From positions 372,001-436,000 of the forward strand of contig CAWBIU010000004.1 in the NCBI GenBank assembly GCA_963789015.1: a stretch of 64,000 nt of DNA, given 5' to 3'. The position numbers and the translations under genes are program-made. Below are positions 53,460 through 63,955 of this stretch, one piece after another. Each line of letters opens with the position of its first letter. Positions within the stretch are counted from its first letter, which is position 1. The notes beneath the pieces were generated by a model. The model saw nothing but the letters and a program-made list of their open reading frames with translations, searched no databases and was not told where the DNA came from. Origin of the DNA: JAOPZW01 sp963789015 (GTDB lineage: Bacteria; Actinomycetota; Thermoleophilia; Solirubrobacterales; Solirubrobacteraceae).

Positions 53460-53678
53460 GTGGCCGGGGAGGTCGAAGGGCCTTCCCGGCACCCTCGCCC
53501 TGGCCAATCCCGCGGAACGAACCCAGCGCCCAGTAGCGTCGCGGCCGAGACCCCGACGCACCTGTCAGACGCCGAGCTAGAGGCCGAGCTGCGCGTGCGC
53601 GCATCGAGCCGGACCTGCGAATTGACCGTCGAGCACGAGGGCAGCTGGCACGCCGCGTTCAAGCAGTTCTCGGACTAA
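53460..53678 (+). CDS. Possible short hypothetical protein
   Basis: Only the second half (residues 34-72) has protein-like character: HLSDAELEAELRVRASSRTC then ELTVEHEGSWHAAFKQFSD, an acidic amphipathic helix and a polar end. Start uncertain. It may be a small real gene or a fragment; no family recognised. Confidence 0.3.
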   Translation: MAGEVEGPSRHPRPGQSRGTNPAPSSVAAETPTHLSDAELEAELRVRASSRTCELTVEHEGSWHAAFKQFSD

Positions 53679-53839
53679 CCCGAAATCGCCGCGCTCGGCG
53701 TACCGTTGCTCTGAGCGGACGGCCGGATCGCCGCTGGGCGCCCAAGCGCCTGCTGTGCGGCTGCCGAAGACAAGACGTAGGTAGCTCGCCAAGCCGCGGT
53801 CAACGGACCGGGCGAAGCCTGCTCGGGTCAGGCAGCCCT

Positions 53840-54028
53840 TCAGGCGCATACGCGGCCGATGTATCCGGCGAGCGCACTTACCCGGCCAGGCGTTGTGAGG
53901 GCGGTCAGGACCGGGCTCTCCTCGTCGCCGGCGCCGAACGGAAACTCCGCACTCACAAGCGCCCGGAACCCCTCGGCGAAGACCGCACCGGCGTGCCTCT
54001 CCGGAACCTGCGACCCGGGCTGCGCCAC
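53840..54028 (-). CDS. Possible small protein, 62 residues
   Basis: Codon use is like other genes here. Sequence includes AGAVFAEGFRALVSAEFPFG and VLTALTTPGRVSALAGYIGR. No signal or membrane helix. No family recognised, and no clear ribosome binding site, so this is tentative. Confidence 0.3.
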   Translation of the reverse strand: MAQPGSQVPERHAGAVFAEGFRALVSAEFPFGAGDEESPVLTALTTPGRVSALAGYIGRVCA

Positions 54029-54385
54029 TCAAGCCCCGTAGTGGCCCGGGCCACGCGCTACGAAGCTCTGAGCTCGACCGACAGAACGCGTGCACGTGGT
54101 TTGGCCGGTCGGCCCCTCCGAATGCTCAAAGGAGATCTTCAGTCGGAGCAGCCTCACAATACGCGGCCCGTAGTACTCCTGCGTGACGACCGTGATGGAG
54201 GCCGGTACAGCAAAGGCAGATGTACAGGCGGCCGCTTCCACTAGGAGCGTCCCCGCCGCCGCTGTCACACGTGTCGTCTCGCGTGCAAGCGTTTGCTCCG
54301 CCTCAGCGACCACGGACCGGCCACCTGCTGGCGGCGCGAAACTCGACAAGCGCACAGTGCCCCAAAACCAGGACACCAGGCCCAA
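54029..54385 (-). CDS. Possible hypothetical protein with atypical codon use
   Basis: A 118-residue frame with more A/T-ending codons than neighbouring genes. The most protein-like part is ITVVTQEYYGPRIVRLLRLK. It may be foreign, decaying or non-coding. Its stop at 54029 abuts the start of the 62-residue frame. Confidence 0.25.
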   Translation of the reverse strand: MGLVSWFWGTVRLSSFAPPAGGRSVVAEAEQTLARETTRVTAAAGTLLVEAAACTSAFAVPASITVVTQEYYGPRIVRLLRLKISFEHSEGPTGQTTCTRSVGRAQSFVARGPGHYGA

Positions 54386-54411
54386 GCTCCCTGGCGGCCT
54401 GAGCGCGATGG

Positions 54412-54750
54412 CTATCGGCGCGGATCAGAGCGCTCGGCGATGTCGGCCACATCCTCGTGCTTTTCCACCACGGCGTACCGTTGATGGGATTCCACGATGT
54501 CCTCAGTGGTCCCGATCACGTGGTCACGGATGACAGCGAAGCGTCGGGGATTCTCGCGGACGCTCTCGTACTCTCGACGGGTCATCTCGATGATCTCCTC
54601 GCAGCCCGAGTGACCACACTCGCACAGAAAGCCGATCAGCCCGGCGTAATTGGCTTCGGAGTAGTCGGTCTCAACGCTCTCGTTGATACTCCGGAACGCC
54701 GCCTCGTTCCAGCCGACTCGCTCCTTGGCCGTTGTGTCCTCAGACGACAT
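54412..54750 (-). CDS. Conserved actinobacterial protein with CxCxxxxC motif
   Basis: A 112-residue soluble protein matching a common actinobacterial family: WNEAAFRSINESVETDYSEA, then FLCECGHSGCEEIIEMTRRE with three Cys that may hold a metal, FAVIRDHVIGTTEDIVESHQ and RYAVVEKHEDVADIAERSDP. I chose ATG 54750 (MSSEDTTAKERVGWNE); a start at 54789 is possible. Function unknown; the family often neighbours regulators. Confidence 0.75.
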   Translation of the reverse strand: MSSEDTTAKERVGWNEAAFRSINESVETDYSEANYAGLIGFLCECGHSGCEEIIEMTRREYESVRENPRRFAVIRDHVIGTTEDIVESHQRYAVVEKHEDVADIAERSDPRR

Positions 54751-54834
54751 CAGGACGCCGTCTGTACCCGCGGCTGTGGCGGGGGACACGCCTCCTGGGC
54801 ATGGTTCGTCAGGCCGCTGTGAATGCCTGCGTCA

Positions 54835-55112
54835 CGGGGCTCGGCGTCGCCGAGTTCGTCTCGGAGCACGATCCTGAGCGGCTCGTACGCGAGCAGCGCA
54901 TATGCGCTGTTGCGCGCCGGGTTAGCGCCCGGATGAGCAGCCGGTGTCCCGACTCCCCGTGGGGCGCGAGCCTGACCAGCCTGCGAGCGTCCCGCTCTGC
55001 GGCGGCCACGTCGGACCCCGATGCCGAGACTCGCTGCGGCGTCGCACTCGAGCGCGCGCAGGTGCACGTCCTCGAGGCAGCGACGCTGCTCCACTGCGCG
55101 GACGCCGTCTGA
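54835..55112 (-). pseudogene. Remnant of BTAD (AfsR/SARP-type) regulator
   Basis: Three frames joined in order give a bacterial transcriptional activator domain: AVEQRRCLEDVHLRALECDA (about 55110-55020), then AAAERDARRLVRLAPHGESG (55010-54920), then AYALLAYEPLRIVLRDELGD (about 54910-54835). This TPR-like helix set follows the DNA-binding domain in SARP/AfsR regulators. The DNA-binding part is not seen upstream. At least two frame changes in 280 bases suggest real decay rather than a single error. Confidence 0.65.
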
Positions 55113-55162
55113 CGGTCACGGCGGGCGATGGCGCTGATCTCGCCGCCGTCGACACTGGCGGA

Positions 55163-55399
55163 TTAGTTGCCGCGTTCGACGCTCTCGAACGGCGGCTCGC
55201 CGCGGCTGCGCTCGGCTCCGCCGGCCGGCGGCTCGACGCCGCCCCGGGAGCGGCGGGTCAAGCGTGTGAACACGAACCACAGGATCGCGAGCACGACGAT
55301 CACGGCCACGATCGTGCCGACGATCAGGCCGGCGCCGACGCCCTCGTCCGGGACGCTCTGGCTGCTCTGGGCGAGGACCGTCACAACATGCATGGTCAT
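55163..55399 (-). CDS. Small single-pass membrane protein (DUF6479-like)
   Basis: A 78-residue protein with an N-terminal exported part (VVTVLAQSSQSVPDEGVGAG), one transmembrane helix (LIVGTIVAVIVVLAILWFVF) and a tail RRSRGGVEPPAGGAERSRGE then PPFESVERGN, a tail pattern I associate with a common actinobacterial small-protein family. ATG 55399 gives MTMHVV; a second ATG at 55393 is equally possible. Role unknown. Confidence 0.75.
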   Translation of the reverse strand: MTMHVVTVLAQSSQSVPDEGVGAGLIVGTIVAVIVVLAILWFVFTRLTRRSRGGVEPPAGGAERSRGEPPFESVERGN

Positions 55400-55745
55400 T
55401 GGGCCGCTGTTCCCTCGGCGCCGGCCGGGCAAGCACCGGTTCGGGACGCCCGGTGGCTCGGTCACCTTCGGAGGCGTACAGGCAGGATGTCCGGCACTCG
55501 ACTGTTGTCGGTGTCCGCGACGACCTTCGGTCGAGCGCGCTCGACGAAGCACGCGATCGGCAACGGATAGCGCTGAGGGCGCAGGACAGATGGCGCCACC
55601 GTAGGGCCGGCCCTGTCAGGAAGCGAGCAAAGCGGCTCTCTTCTGAACGAGACCCGCGGTGCGGCGCACCGCATCGTCCGAACGGTTCAGCGTCGCTTTG
55701 AGGGGACCGGATGCTCTTCACACGGCCACGAACGAGTGAATCGCC
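55400..55745. other. Stretch without a convincing gene
   Basis: About 350 bases between the small membrane protein and the TPR remnant. No protein-like frame, hairpin or repeat of note. Confidence 0.5.
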
Positions 55746-56255
55746 GTGAGAAAGACGCGCGAACCTCCAACTCACATCGCCTCCGGGAGGGCGATCGCTC
55801 CGAAGCGTCGGCCGACGAAGCGCTGCGGTTGGGCGCGCGAAGCCGGCGACGCATGGGAGATCGCCAATGCCACGCGCAGCCAGGCCGTTGTCGCGCCCAC
55901 CGTGTCTGAGCTCAGAGTGCGCGTCGACCGCGCGGCGGCGCTCCTGGAGCAGGTGAACAACGTCGAAGGACTCGCGGCGCTGCTCCCGTCGGCCTGCTAC
56001 ACGGCGCTCTGCATGCGCAGCGGGCGCGACGCGATGGACTTCATCGGGCGCGCGATCCCCGTCGGGCGGATGATGGACGACCAGTTCACGTGGATGATGA
56101 TCCAAGGCAACTTCGGCCTTGCGGCATTGCTGACCGACGACGCCGACGCTGCGCGCCGGGCGTTTCGCCAGGAGCTCGAGCTCTGCCGCGAGCTCGTCCT
56201 TCCGCCCATGGCCTGCGGGAAGGCCATCGCGAGGGTCGCCTCGGCAGGGCGATGA
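55746..56255 (+). pseudogene. Truncated TPR region of a LuxR/AfsR-type ATPase regulator
   Basis: A 169-residue frame whose middle closely resembles the helical repeat region of large STAND-type regulators: SELRVRVDRAAALLEQVNNV, EGLAALLPSACYTALCMRSG, WMMIQGNFGLAALLTDDADA and ARRAFRQELELCRELVLPPM. The ATPase domain that should precede it and the C-terminal repeats are absent; the start is Arg/Lys-rich and the end stops abruptly. Probably a fragment of a larger gene, related in type to the BTAD remnant on the other strand. Confidence 0.6.
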
Positions 56256-56496
56256 CGCCGCCCCTTCGGCCCGCACGCCTGCAGGCCGATGACGTTCTCG
56301 AGGACCGGCGACCGCACCCGGCTCCCTCGCTCACCTTCCGCTCGCGGCATTCCAAGGCCCGCTCGCCGAGAGAAAACGACCGTCCGGCGCATTTTCTGCG
56401 TGTAGACCCGTCTGACACCGGGAAACAGAGCGTTGCAGCTCACCAGTGCCGCCGGACATGAGGACCGGCGGGGCAAAGTCAAGGAAGGGACGACCA

Positions 56497-57318
56497 TTGG
56501 CTCAACGCACACACGAACGTCTGCGGCCACAGCGCCCGGTTGGCGCCGCTGAACGAACCCTTCGAGCCGTCGGAGCGCTCGCCGCCCTCCTGCTCGCGTT
56601 CCCCGCCGCGGCGCTCGCGCACACCGGGGCCGCGGCGGTGTCGTGCACCGGCGCCGATTTCCGCTTTGCGGCCTTCAGCGCCGGATCGAACACCGTCACC
56701 TACCGAGTCACGGTCGACGGCGCGGTGGCGGCGCAGGACAGCTTCACGCTGAACGCCAACGGCGGCCGCGAGGGCGACCTCTACGTGCCGCTCGTGCTGC
56801 ATGACAGCCACACCGTCGAGGCGTTCGCGTGGTGGGGCCCGACGAATGTCCAGGACGGTCACACCCGCGCCGCAAACTCGCCCGCGCTTGCGTCCCGCGT
56901 GCTGACGTGCGCGACCGCACCGCCGCCAGCGACCGCTCCGACGCCGACCGCGCCCGCACCGAGCGCGGCAGCGCCGCCACCGGCGCCGTCAAGCGCTGTG
57001 CGCGGCACGCGGTCGAGCTCGGCCCGTGCCCGACTCGCGGTGCCGCGCGCGTGCAGCTCACGCGCGGCGCGCGTCACGGTCACCGGGCGCCTGATGCGTC
57101 GCGTGAGCTTCCTCGTCAACGGGCGCCGTGTCCGCACGATGAGCGTCCGCGCCGGCCAACGCTCGCTGAGCGCCTCGCTACCGCTGCGCCGCTCGGGGCC
57201 CGCGCGTCAGACCGTGACCGCCCGCGTGACCTTCCGCGGCGGTGCACCCGCCCGCACCCTGATCGCACGCGCCACGCGCTGCGCCCAGACCGAGGTCAGC
57301 CCGCAGTTCACCGGGTGA
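56497..57318 (+). CDS. Secreted protein with Pro-rich linker
   Basis: A 273-residue exported protein. Start TTG 56497 is supported by AAGGAAGGGA 6-7 nt upstream; GTG 56446 and ATG 56458 are alternatives. Signal peptide core LRAVGALAALLLAFPAAALA. A beta-rich domain follows (AAVSCTGADFRFAAFSAGSN, VTYRVTVDGAVAAQDSFTLN, HDSHTVEAFAWWG), then a Thr/Pro/Ala linker, and a second beta domain with Arg-rich strands (ARVTVTGRLMRRVSFLVNGR). Probably a surface or extracellular protein of unknown role. Confidence 0.7.
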   Translation: MAQRTHERLRPQRPVGAAERTLRAVGALAALLLAFPAAALAHTGAAAVSCTGADFRFAAFSAGSNTVTYRVTVDGAVAAQDSFTLNANGGREGDLYVPLVLHDSHTVEAFAWWGPTNVQDGHTRAANSPALASRVLTCATAPPPATAPTPTAPAPSAAAPPPAPSSAVRGTRSSSARARLAVPRACSSRAARVTVTGRLMRRVSFLVNGRRVRTMSVRAGQRSLSASLPLRRSGPARQTVTARVTFRGGAPARTLIARATRCAQTEVSPQFTG

Positions 57319-57335
57319 CCGGCACCCGCCTGCAC

Positions 57336-57365
57336 CGAGGCCGCGGCACTCACGCCGCGGCCTCG
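57336..57365 (+). terminator. Hairpin after the secreted protein gene
   Basis: CGAGGCCGCGGC (57336-57347) and GCCGCGGCCTCG (57354-57365), a perfect 12-bp stem with loop ACTCAC, 17 nt after the stop. No T-tract. Confidence 0.65.
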
Positions 57366-57403
57366 ACGCTCGCCACTGCTCAACGGTACGAACGCCGGTC
57401 GCG

Positions 57404-57766
57404 ATGATCACGCTCGTCCTCGTCGATGACTCCGACCTGGTCCGCGCTGCGCTGCGCCGGTTCGTCGAACGCGACGAGCGACTGACGATCGTCGGCGAGG
57501 TCGGGACGGGACGGGCCGCGATCGACGTCGTCCGGCGAGCACAGCCCGACGCGGTCATCCTCGACCAGGAGATGCCCGAGCTGAACGGCACGCAGGCGCT
57601 GCCCGAGCTCGTGCGCACCGCTCCGCGCGTCAAGGTCGTCATGTTCTCCAGCGACCCGAGTCTGAAAAGCGGCCAGGGCGCGGTCGCGGCCGGCGCCCAC
57701 GCCTACTTCACCAAGGATGAGCCGATCGGCGATCTCCTCGACGCCGTCGTCGCGCTGGTCACCTGA
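57404..57766 (+). CDS. Stand-alone receiver protein
   Basis: A 120-residue single-domain response regulator. Acidic pair in VLVDDSDLVRAAL, phospho-Asp in VILDQEMPELNG, Ser switch in VVMFSSDPSLKSG and conserved Lys in AYFTKDEPIGDLL. No effector domain, so it passes phosphate or acts by protein contact. No kinase is adjacent; the kinase cluster at 47-50 kb or the CheB/CheR genes at 60 kb are possible relations, but neither is shown. Confidence 0.88.
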   Translation: MITLVLVDDSDLVRAALRRFVERDERLTIVGEVGTGRAAIDVVRRAQPDAVILDQEMPELNGTQALPELVRTAPRVKVVMFSSDPSLKSGQGAVAAGAHAYFTKDEPIGDLLDAVVALVT

Positions 57767-58071
57767 ACGGGCGGGTCGGCGACGGCGTGATAACCCACCG
57801 GCGCGTAGCCGCGGCTCCTGTTGACCGAGCGCGCGCTCCATGTCGTCAGCGAGGGCCGGGTTGGCGTACGTTGGTACCGCATTGACCGCGCAGACCGCGA
57901 TCGGGTTTCTGTTGACCGTCCTAACGATCCAGAGGTTGCCCGTGGCCGTTGACCTGCTCGGTTGGCAGGGGGCCATGCCGCTGCTCGCGCTCGGTCCGGC
58001 CGTGGGGTCCTCGCGATGATTCGGCTCCGCGCTGCGACCACGTCCGTTCCCGCCCGCAACCCAGGAGAATC
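57767..58071. other. Intergenic stretch, nothing firm
   Basis: About 305 bases. On the minus strand a short segment (VPTYANPALADDMERALGQQ, near 57825-57885) has some protein character but no start, stop or homologue I recognise. A good ribosome site for the next gene lies at its end. Confidence 0.4.
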
Positions 58072-58494
58072 ATGACCGCTTGGCCGAACGGCGCGCCCCA
58101 GCCCGGCCAGCGGGCCGAGCGCGTGCGCCGGGTGACCTCCCGCGACATCGCCCTGTTCACAGAGATCACGGGTGACCGCAACCCGCTGCACTACGACGAG
58201 GCGGCGGCCGCCGCCTCCCCGTTCGGCGAGATCATCGTCCAAGGGGGCGTCACGAGCGGGATTCTCAACGCTGTCGTCGCGGAATCGCTGCCGGGACCCG
58301 GCACGGTGTTCCTCAGCGCCAACTGGGACTTCACCGCGCCGGTGCGACCCGGTGACGAGATCACCGGCACGGTCGAGATCCTCGAAGCCCGAGAGGACAA
58401 ACCGATCACCCGTATCCGGACGACCGTCACGCGGCAGGACGGCACGGTCGTGCTGGAGGGCACGGCGGTCTGTTACACCGCGCCACTGCAATGA
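58072..58494 (+). CDS. MaoC-like hydratase
   Basis: A 140-residue hot-dog-fold enzyme of the MaoC / (R)-specific enoyl-CoA hydratase type. The catalytic Asp-His pair is in FTEITGDRNPLHYDEAAAA, followed by FGEIIVQGGVTSGILNAVVA. It would hydrate enoyl-CoA, for example to supply 3-hydroxyacyl-CoA for polyhydroxyalkanoates or for beta-oxidation. AGGAGAA lies 4 nt before the ATG. No fatty-acid gene is adjacent. Confidence 0.9.
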   Translation: MTAWPNGAPQPGQRAERVRRVTSRDIALFTEITGDRNPLHYDEAAAAASPFGEIIVQGGVTSGILNAVVAESLPGPGTVFLSANWDFTAPVRPGDEITGTVEILEAREDKPITRIRTTVTRQDGTVVLEGTAVCYTAPLQ

Positions 58495-58817
58495 CGGACG
58501 ACACCGAACCCGGGCTTCGCCAACCCGGTCCGGGTGAGCGAGTGGGGTGGATGGGCGGTTGCGGGGTGACACGACGTCGGACGTGAGGTCGGTGGCGTCG
58601 TAGGGGTGAGGCGATTTCGGCGTGCGTGATGGCGCTGGCGGGATGGGAGCAGCGAAGGGGCCGGCGTGGTGACCGCGCGTGCTCGTCGGGCGCTCGTGGC
58701 GGCCGCGCGCTCCACGGCCCTGATCTCGACCTCGGTGTCTGCTGCCCTCCTCGTCCAGAGCGGGCACCCTCGGACCCCGCTCGCTTCGTCCTCGTGCAGG
58801 ACGCCGAGACCAAGGCC

Positions 58818-59873
58818 ATGACGCCCGAGCTCATACGCGTCGCCGGGGGCCCCAACAAGCCGAAGATCTTCAGCCGGCAGGGGTCGACCACACCGTCCGC
58901 CTGGGTCTACGCCCTGCAGGCGGCGAAGTGCTCGCTCACCGTCTACGGCATCTGGCTCGGTCACGTCTATCAGTGGCACATCGTCACTGCGGCCATGCAG
59001 ATGACGATGTTCGAGACCCTCTCGCGCAGCCATCCGGTGCGCCGTCTGCTCCAACCACACTCGAGCTACCTCATCCCCTTCGACGACGTGCTGCTGATCA
59101 ACTGGGACGCAGCCGCCGTGCCGCCGACGTCGATCGCGACCGGCTGGCAGTTCCTCCAGCTGCTCGATCTCTACACCGACGGACGCGGGTTCTTCGACGA
59201 CGATCCGACGACCACCCTGCAACGGCTCGGCATCTCTGAAGCCGACTTCACCGTCGACGAGCCGTGGGACCAGTACCCCGTCGTCGGCCAGCTGATGGAG
59301 ATCTGGGACGCGACGGGGCGCTACGTCAACACCTACGTCGATCACGCGTATCCGACCGACGAGGACGTGGAGCACGACGACGAGCTCCACAGCTGGATGA
59401 CCGCCTCAGCAAGCGCCGACGGCGGCAACCTCCGCGGCCTGCCCGACATGAGCGGCAAGGAGGAGCTCAAGCGCGTCCTCCACAGCGTCATCCACCGCAT
59501 CACCGCCCACGGCTTCGCCCGCCTGTGGCGCAGCGGCGAGCCGGCGCTCCTGTTCGTCGCCAACTTCCCACCGTGCCTGCACGACGCCACCATCCCCGAC
59601 CCGGCGGACAGCCTCGACACCCGGGAACTCTTGCGGCTCCTGCCGAGGACCGGCCCGATCGGCCAGATGGTCCACTTCTACTTCACGTTCCACTTCTCGC
59701 CGCCCTACGTGCCGTTCGTGCCGATCGCCGGACCGGAGACCGACCTCTACTTCGACGACGAGGTCAGCAATCAGGCGCTCATCGACCTGCGCCGCTTCAT
59801 CGTCGGCTTCACCGAGCGCTTCCAGCCCGACACGCCCCAGATCTGGCAGTGGCCGCGCAACATCGAGACGTGA
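58818..59873 (+). CDS. Lipoxygenase-like protein, 5'-truncated
   Basis: About 351 residues resembling the catalytic domain of lipoxygenases. The first iron-ligand helix shows the His-x4-His spacing in GIWLGHVYQWHIVTAAMQMT, followed by the family motif HPVRRLLQPHSSYLIPFDDV. A later His-rich helix, ELKRVLHSVIHRITAHGFAR, fits the third ligand. The expected C-terminal Ile is not at the end (RNIET). Similarity starts upstream of ATG 58818 (SDPARFVLVQDAETKAM), but residues before about 58745 are not protein-like, so the N-terminal half is missing or out of frame. Full-length relatives have over 600 residues. Confidence 0.5.
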   Translation: MTPELIRVAGGPNKPKIFSRQGSTTPSAWVYALQAAKCSLTVYGIWLGHVYQWHIVTAAMQMTMFETLSRSHPVRRLLQPHSSYLIPFDDVLLINWDAAAVPPTSIATGWQFLQLLDLYTDGRGFFDDDPTTTLQRLGISEADFTVDEPWDQYPVVGQLMEIWDATGRYVNTYVDHAYPTDEDVEHDDELHSWMTASASADGGNLRGLPDMSGKEELKRVLHSVIHRITAHGFARLWRSGEPALLFVANFPPCLHDATIPDPADSLDTRELLRLLPRTGPIGQMVHFYFTFHFSPPYVPFVPIAGPETDLYFDDEVSNQALIDLRRFIVGFTERFQPDTPQIWQWPRNIET

Positions 59874-59988
59874 CGCGGCGAGCGCGAGTGCGAGGCCCGC
59901 ATGGGTGGGGCAGGCGCCGGTGGCCTGCAGCGCGAAGGGGATGCGATCCATCGAGAGCCTCGGTCGGGTCGGGTCTGCGTCGCCGTGT

Positions 59989-60008
59989 CGGTTAGGGGAC
60001 CCTAACCG
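59989..60008. promoter_or_regulatory. 20-bp palindrome upstream of cheB
   Basis: Arms CGGTTAGGG (59989-59997) and CCCTAACCG (60000-60008) around GA. It sits 69-88 nt before the cheB -10 element, a distance that suits an activator or repressor site. The rest of the 217-nt gap after the lipoxygenase-like gene shows no gene. Confidence 0.45.
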
Positions 60009-60076
60009 CGCCCGGCTCGCAAAACCTACCACCACGATCGGAATGCCGACACCGAGCCTTCCGTCCCGGGGAGGCG

Positions 60077-60082
60077 TAGGCT
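60077..60082 (+). promoter_or_regulatory. -10 element of cheB
   Basis: TAGGCT, 8 nt before GTG 60091. Confidence 0.35.
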
Positions 60083-60090
60083 GGACACAG

Positions 60091-61088
60091 GTGACCGTCG
60101 AGGTGGAGTACGACCCGCATGGAGCGCGCCATGAGTGGGTCATCGTGGCGGGCGCCTCAGCGGGCGGGGTCGAGGCCCTGTTGGCGCTCATGCGCTCACT
60201 GCCGGTCGACTTCCCGCACGCCGTGCTCGTCGTCCTGCACGTCGCTCCCAGCGGCACGAGCGTGCTCCCGTCGATCCTCGCGCGCGCGTGCAACCTGCCC
60301 GTCGGCTCGCCGCGCGACGGGGACCGGCCGCGTCGCGGCCATGTCTACGTCGCCCCGCCCGACTGCCACCTCGTCGTGAACGAAGGGCGGCTGCGCCTCA
60401 GCCAGGCGCCCCGCGAGAACGGCCACCGTCCGGCCATCGACCCCACGATGCGGACCGCGGCGGCGGCGTACGACGGCCGGACGATCGGGATCGTCCTCTC
60501 GGGGTCGCGCGACGACGGCACCGCGGGCATGCTCGCGATCAAGCGCCGCGGCGGGCAGACCATCGTGCAGGACCCCGACGAGGCGCTCTATCCGGCGATG
60601 CCGCGCAGCGCGATCGACCACGTCGAGGTCGACGCCGTCCTGCCGATCTCCGAGATGGTGGGCTGGATCCTCGAGCACAGCGGTCAGGCCCCGCCCCCGC
60701 CGGTTCTCGCAGGAGGTGGCACACCGATGGCGCAGATCCATGACGAGGCCCCGGGACGTGGGACGCGCTACACCTGCCCGGACTGTGGCGGCGTCCTGTA
60801 CGAGCGCCAGGAGGGGCCACTCGAGCGCTTCGAGTGCAGCGTCGGCCACGTCTTCTCGATCGAGAGCCTCGCCGTCGCCCAGGCCGAGGCGCTCGAGGGC
60901 TCGCTGTGGGCCGCCGTCCGCAGCCTCGAGGACCGCGCGGCGATGCTGCGCACCCTCTCGGCGCGCGCCGGGAACGCCGGCCACACGACGTCGTCGCGGT
61001 CGTTCGAGGACCAGCGCACGGACGCGCTCGCGCGCGCCGCGAGCATCCGTGAGGCGATCTCAGGGCTGGTGCGGCCGGAGGCGGCGGC

Positions 61089-61092
<4 letters not shown>
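60091..61092 (+). CDS. cheB: CheB-type methylesterase domain protein
   Basis: A 333-residue protein with a CheB catalytic domain and no receiver. Catalytic Ser in IVAGASAGGVEALLALMRSL, His in VVLHVAPSGTSVLPSILARA, Asp in LSGSRDDGTAGMLAIKRRGG. After residue 215 a zinc-ribbon-like part (YTCPDCGGVLYERQEGPLER, CSVGHVFS) and a helical tail follow. In chemotaxis CheB removes methyl groups from receptors; here no receptor, CheA or CheW is nearby, and CheB-zinc-ribbon/CheR-PAS pairs usually serve other signalling. GTG start; overlaps cheR by 4 nt. Confidence 0.9.
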
Positions 61093-62970
<1,878 letters not shown>

Positions 62971-63949
62971 CGGCCGTCCACGGGCTGCGCTCGACGCGGT
63001 CGAGCACCAGGCGCAGCGCCGCCCGCGTCGCACGCGAGCGCTCGATGACGGTCGCGCAGCGCTTCAGGCGCGCGTCGTGCTCCTCGGCGAGCGACGCGAC
63101 CCGCTGGCGGAGTGCGGCGAGCTCCTGGGGGCGGAACTCCGGCGCCAGGCGTCGCGGGGCCGGCGGCGGGGGCTCGGGCAGATCGATCTTGCGCGCTTCG
63201 GCGGGCTGCCAGCTTCCCGGGTCGGACGGCTCGAGGACGCTGAAGGCGCTCGGATGGATCACCCACGCGCCGTCGCCGCGGCGTTCGACCATCCCCGTGT
63301 TGGCGAGCTCCTTGAGGGCGAGGCTCACGGTCGGCCGGCGCGCGCCGATCAGGCGGCCGAGCGTCTCGTGGGTCAGGTGCAGGGGGACGACGAGGCCGCT
63401 GGGCCCGACGCGGCCCCAGCGCTCGGCGATGTGCGCGAAGTAGGCCACGAGGCGCTGCTCCACGCGCGGCAGCTGGGCGATCGCGCGGTGCGTCGCCAGG
63501 CGCGCCCCGCGGCGCGCGAGGCGCTGGAACACGACCCGGCCGACGGACGGCCACATGCGGATGACGCTGAGCAGGCGGTCGTCGAGGAGTGCGACCGTGG
63601 CCCGCTCGGGCACCGTCCAGAAGACCGTGCTGGGGACGAGCGCGTCGGGCTCGACCTTGAAGTCGACGATGTCGCCGGGCCCGAGCAGCTCCGTCGCCGT
63701 GCTGCCGGCGAGCACCTGCTCGCGCATGATCAGGCCATCGAGGACGAGCAGCGCGAAGGGATGCGAGTCGCTGTCCAGCCCGGACGGCGACCAGGTGCCG
63801 GTCGGCGGCTCGAAGACCGCGACGATCGCCCGCTCGCGGGCCTGGGCGCGCTGCCCCGGCTCGAGGGCGTCGGCGATCTCCGGGTCCACGTCGAAGAGCG
63901 GCGCGGCCCGTAGAACGGGGAGTCGGTCGGTGACCGCCGGCATGTCCCC

Positions 63950-63955
63950 ACCGTA
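63950..63955 (-). promoter_or_regulatory. -10 element of the Crp-type gene
   Basis: On the minus strand TACGGT ends 6 nt before ATG 63943, the same spacing as the other leaderless-type promoters in the window. Confidence 0.4.
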
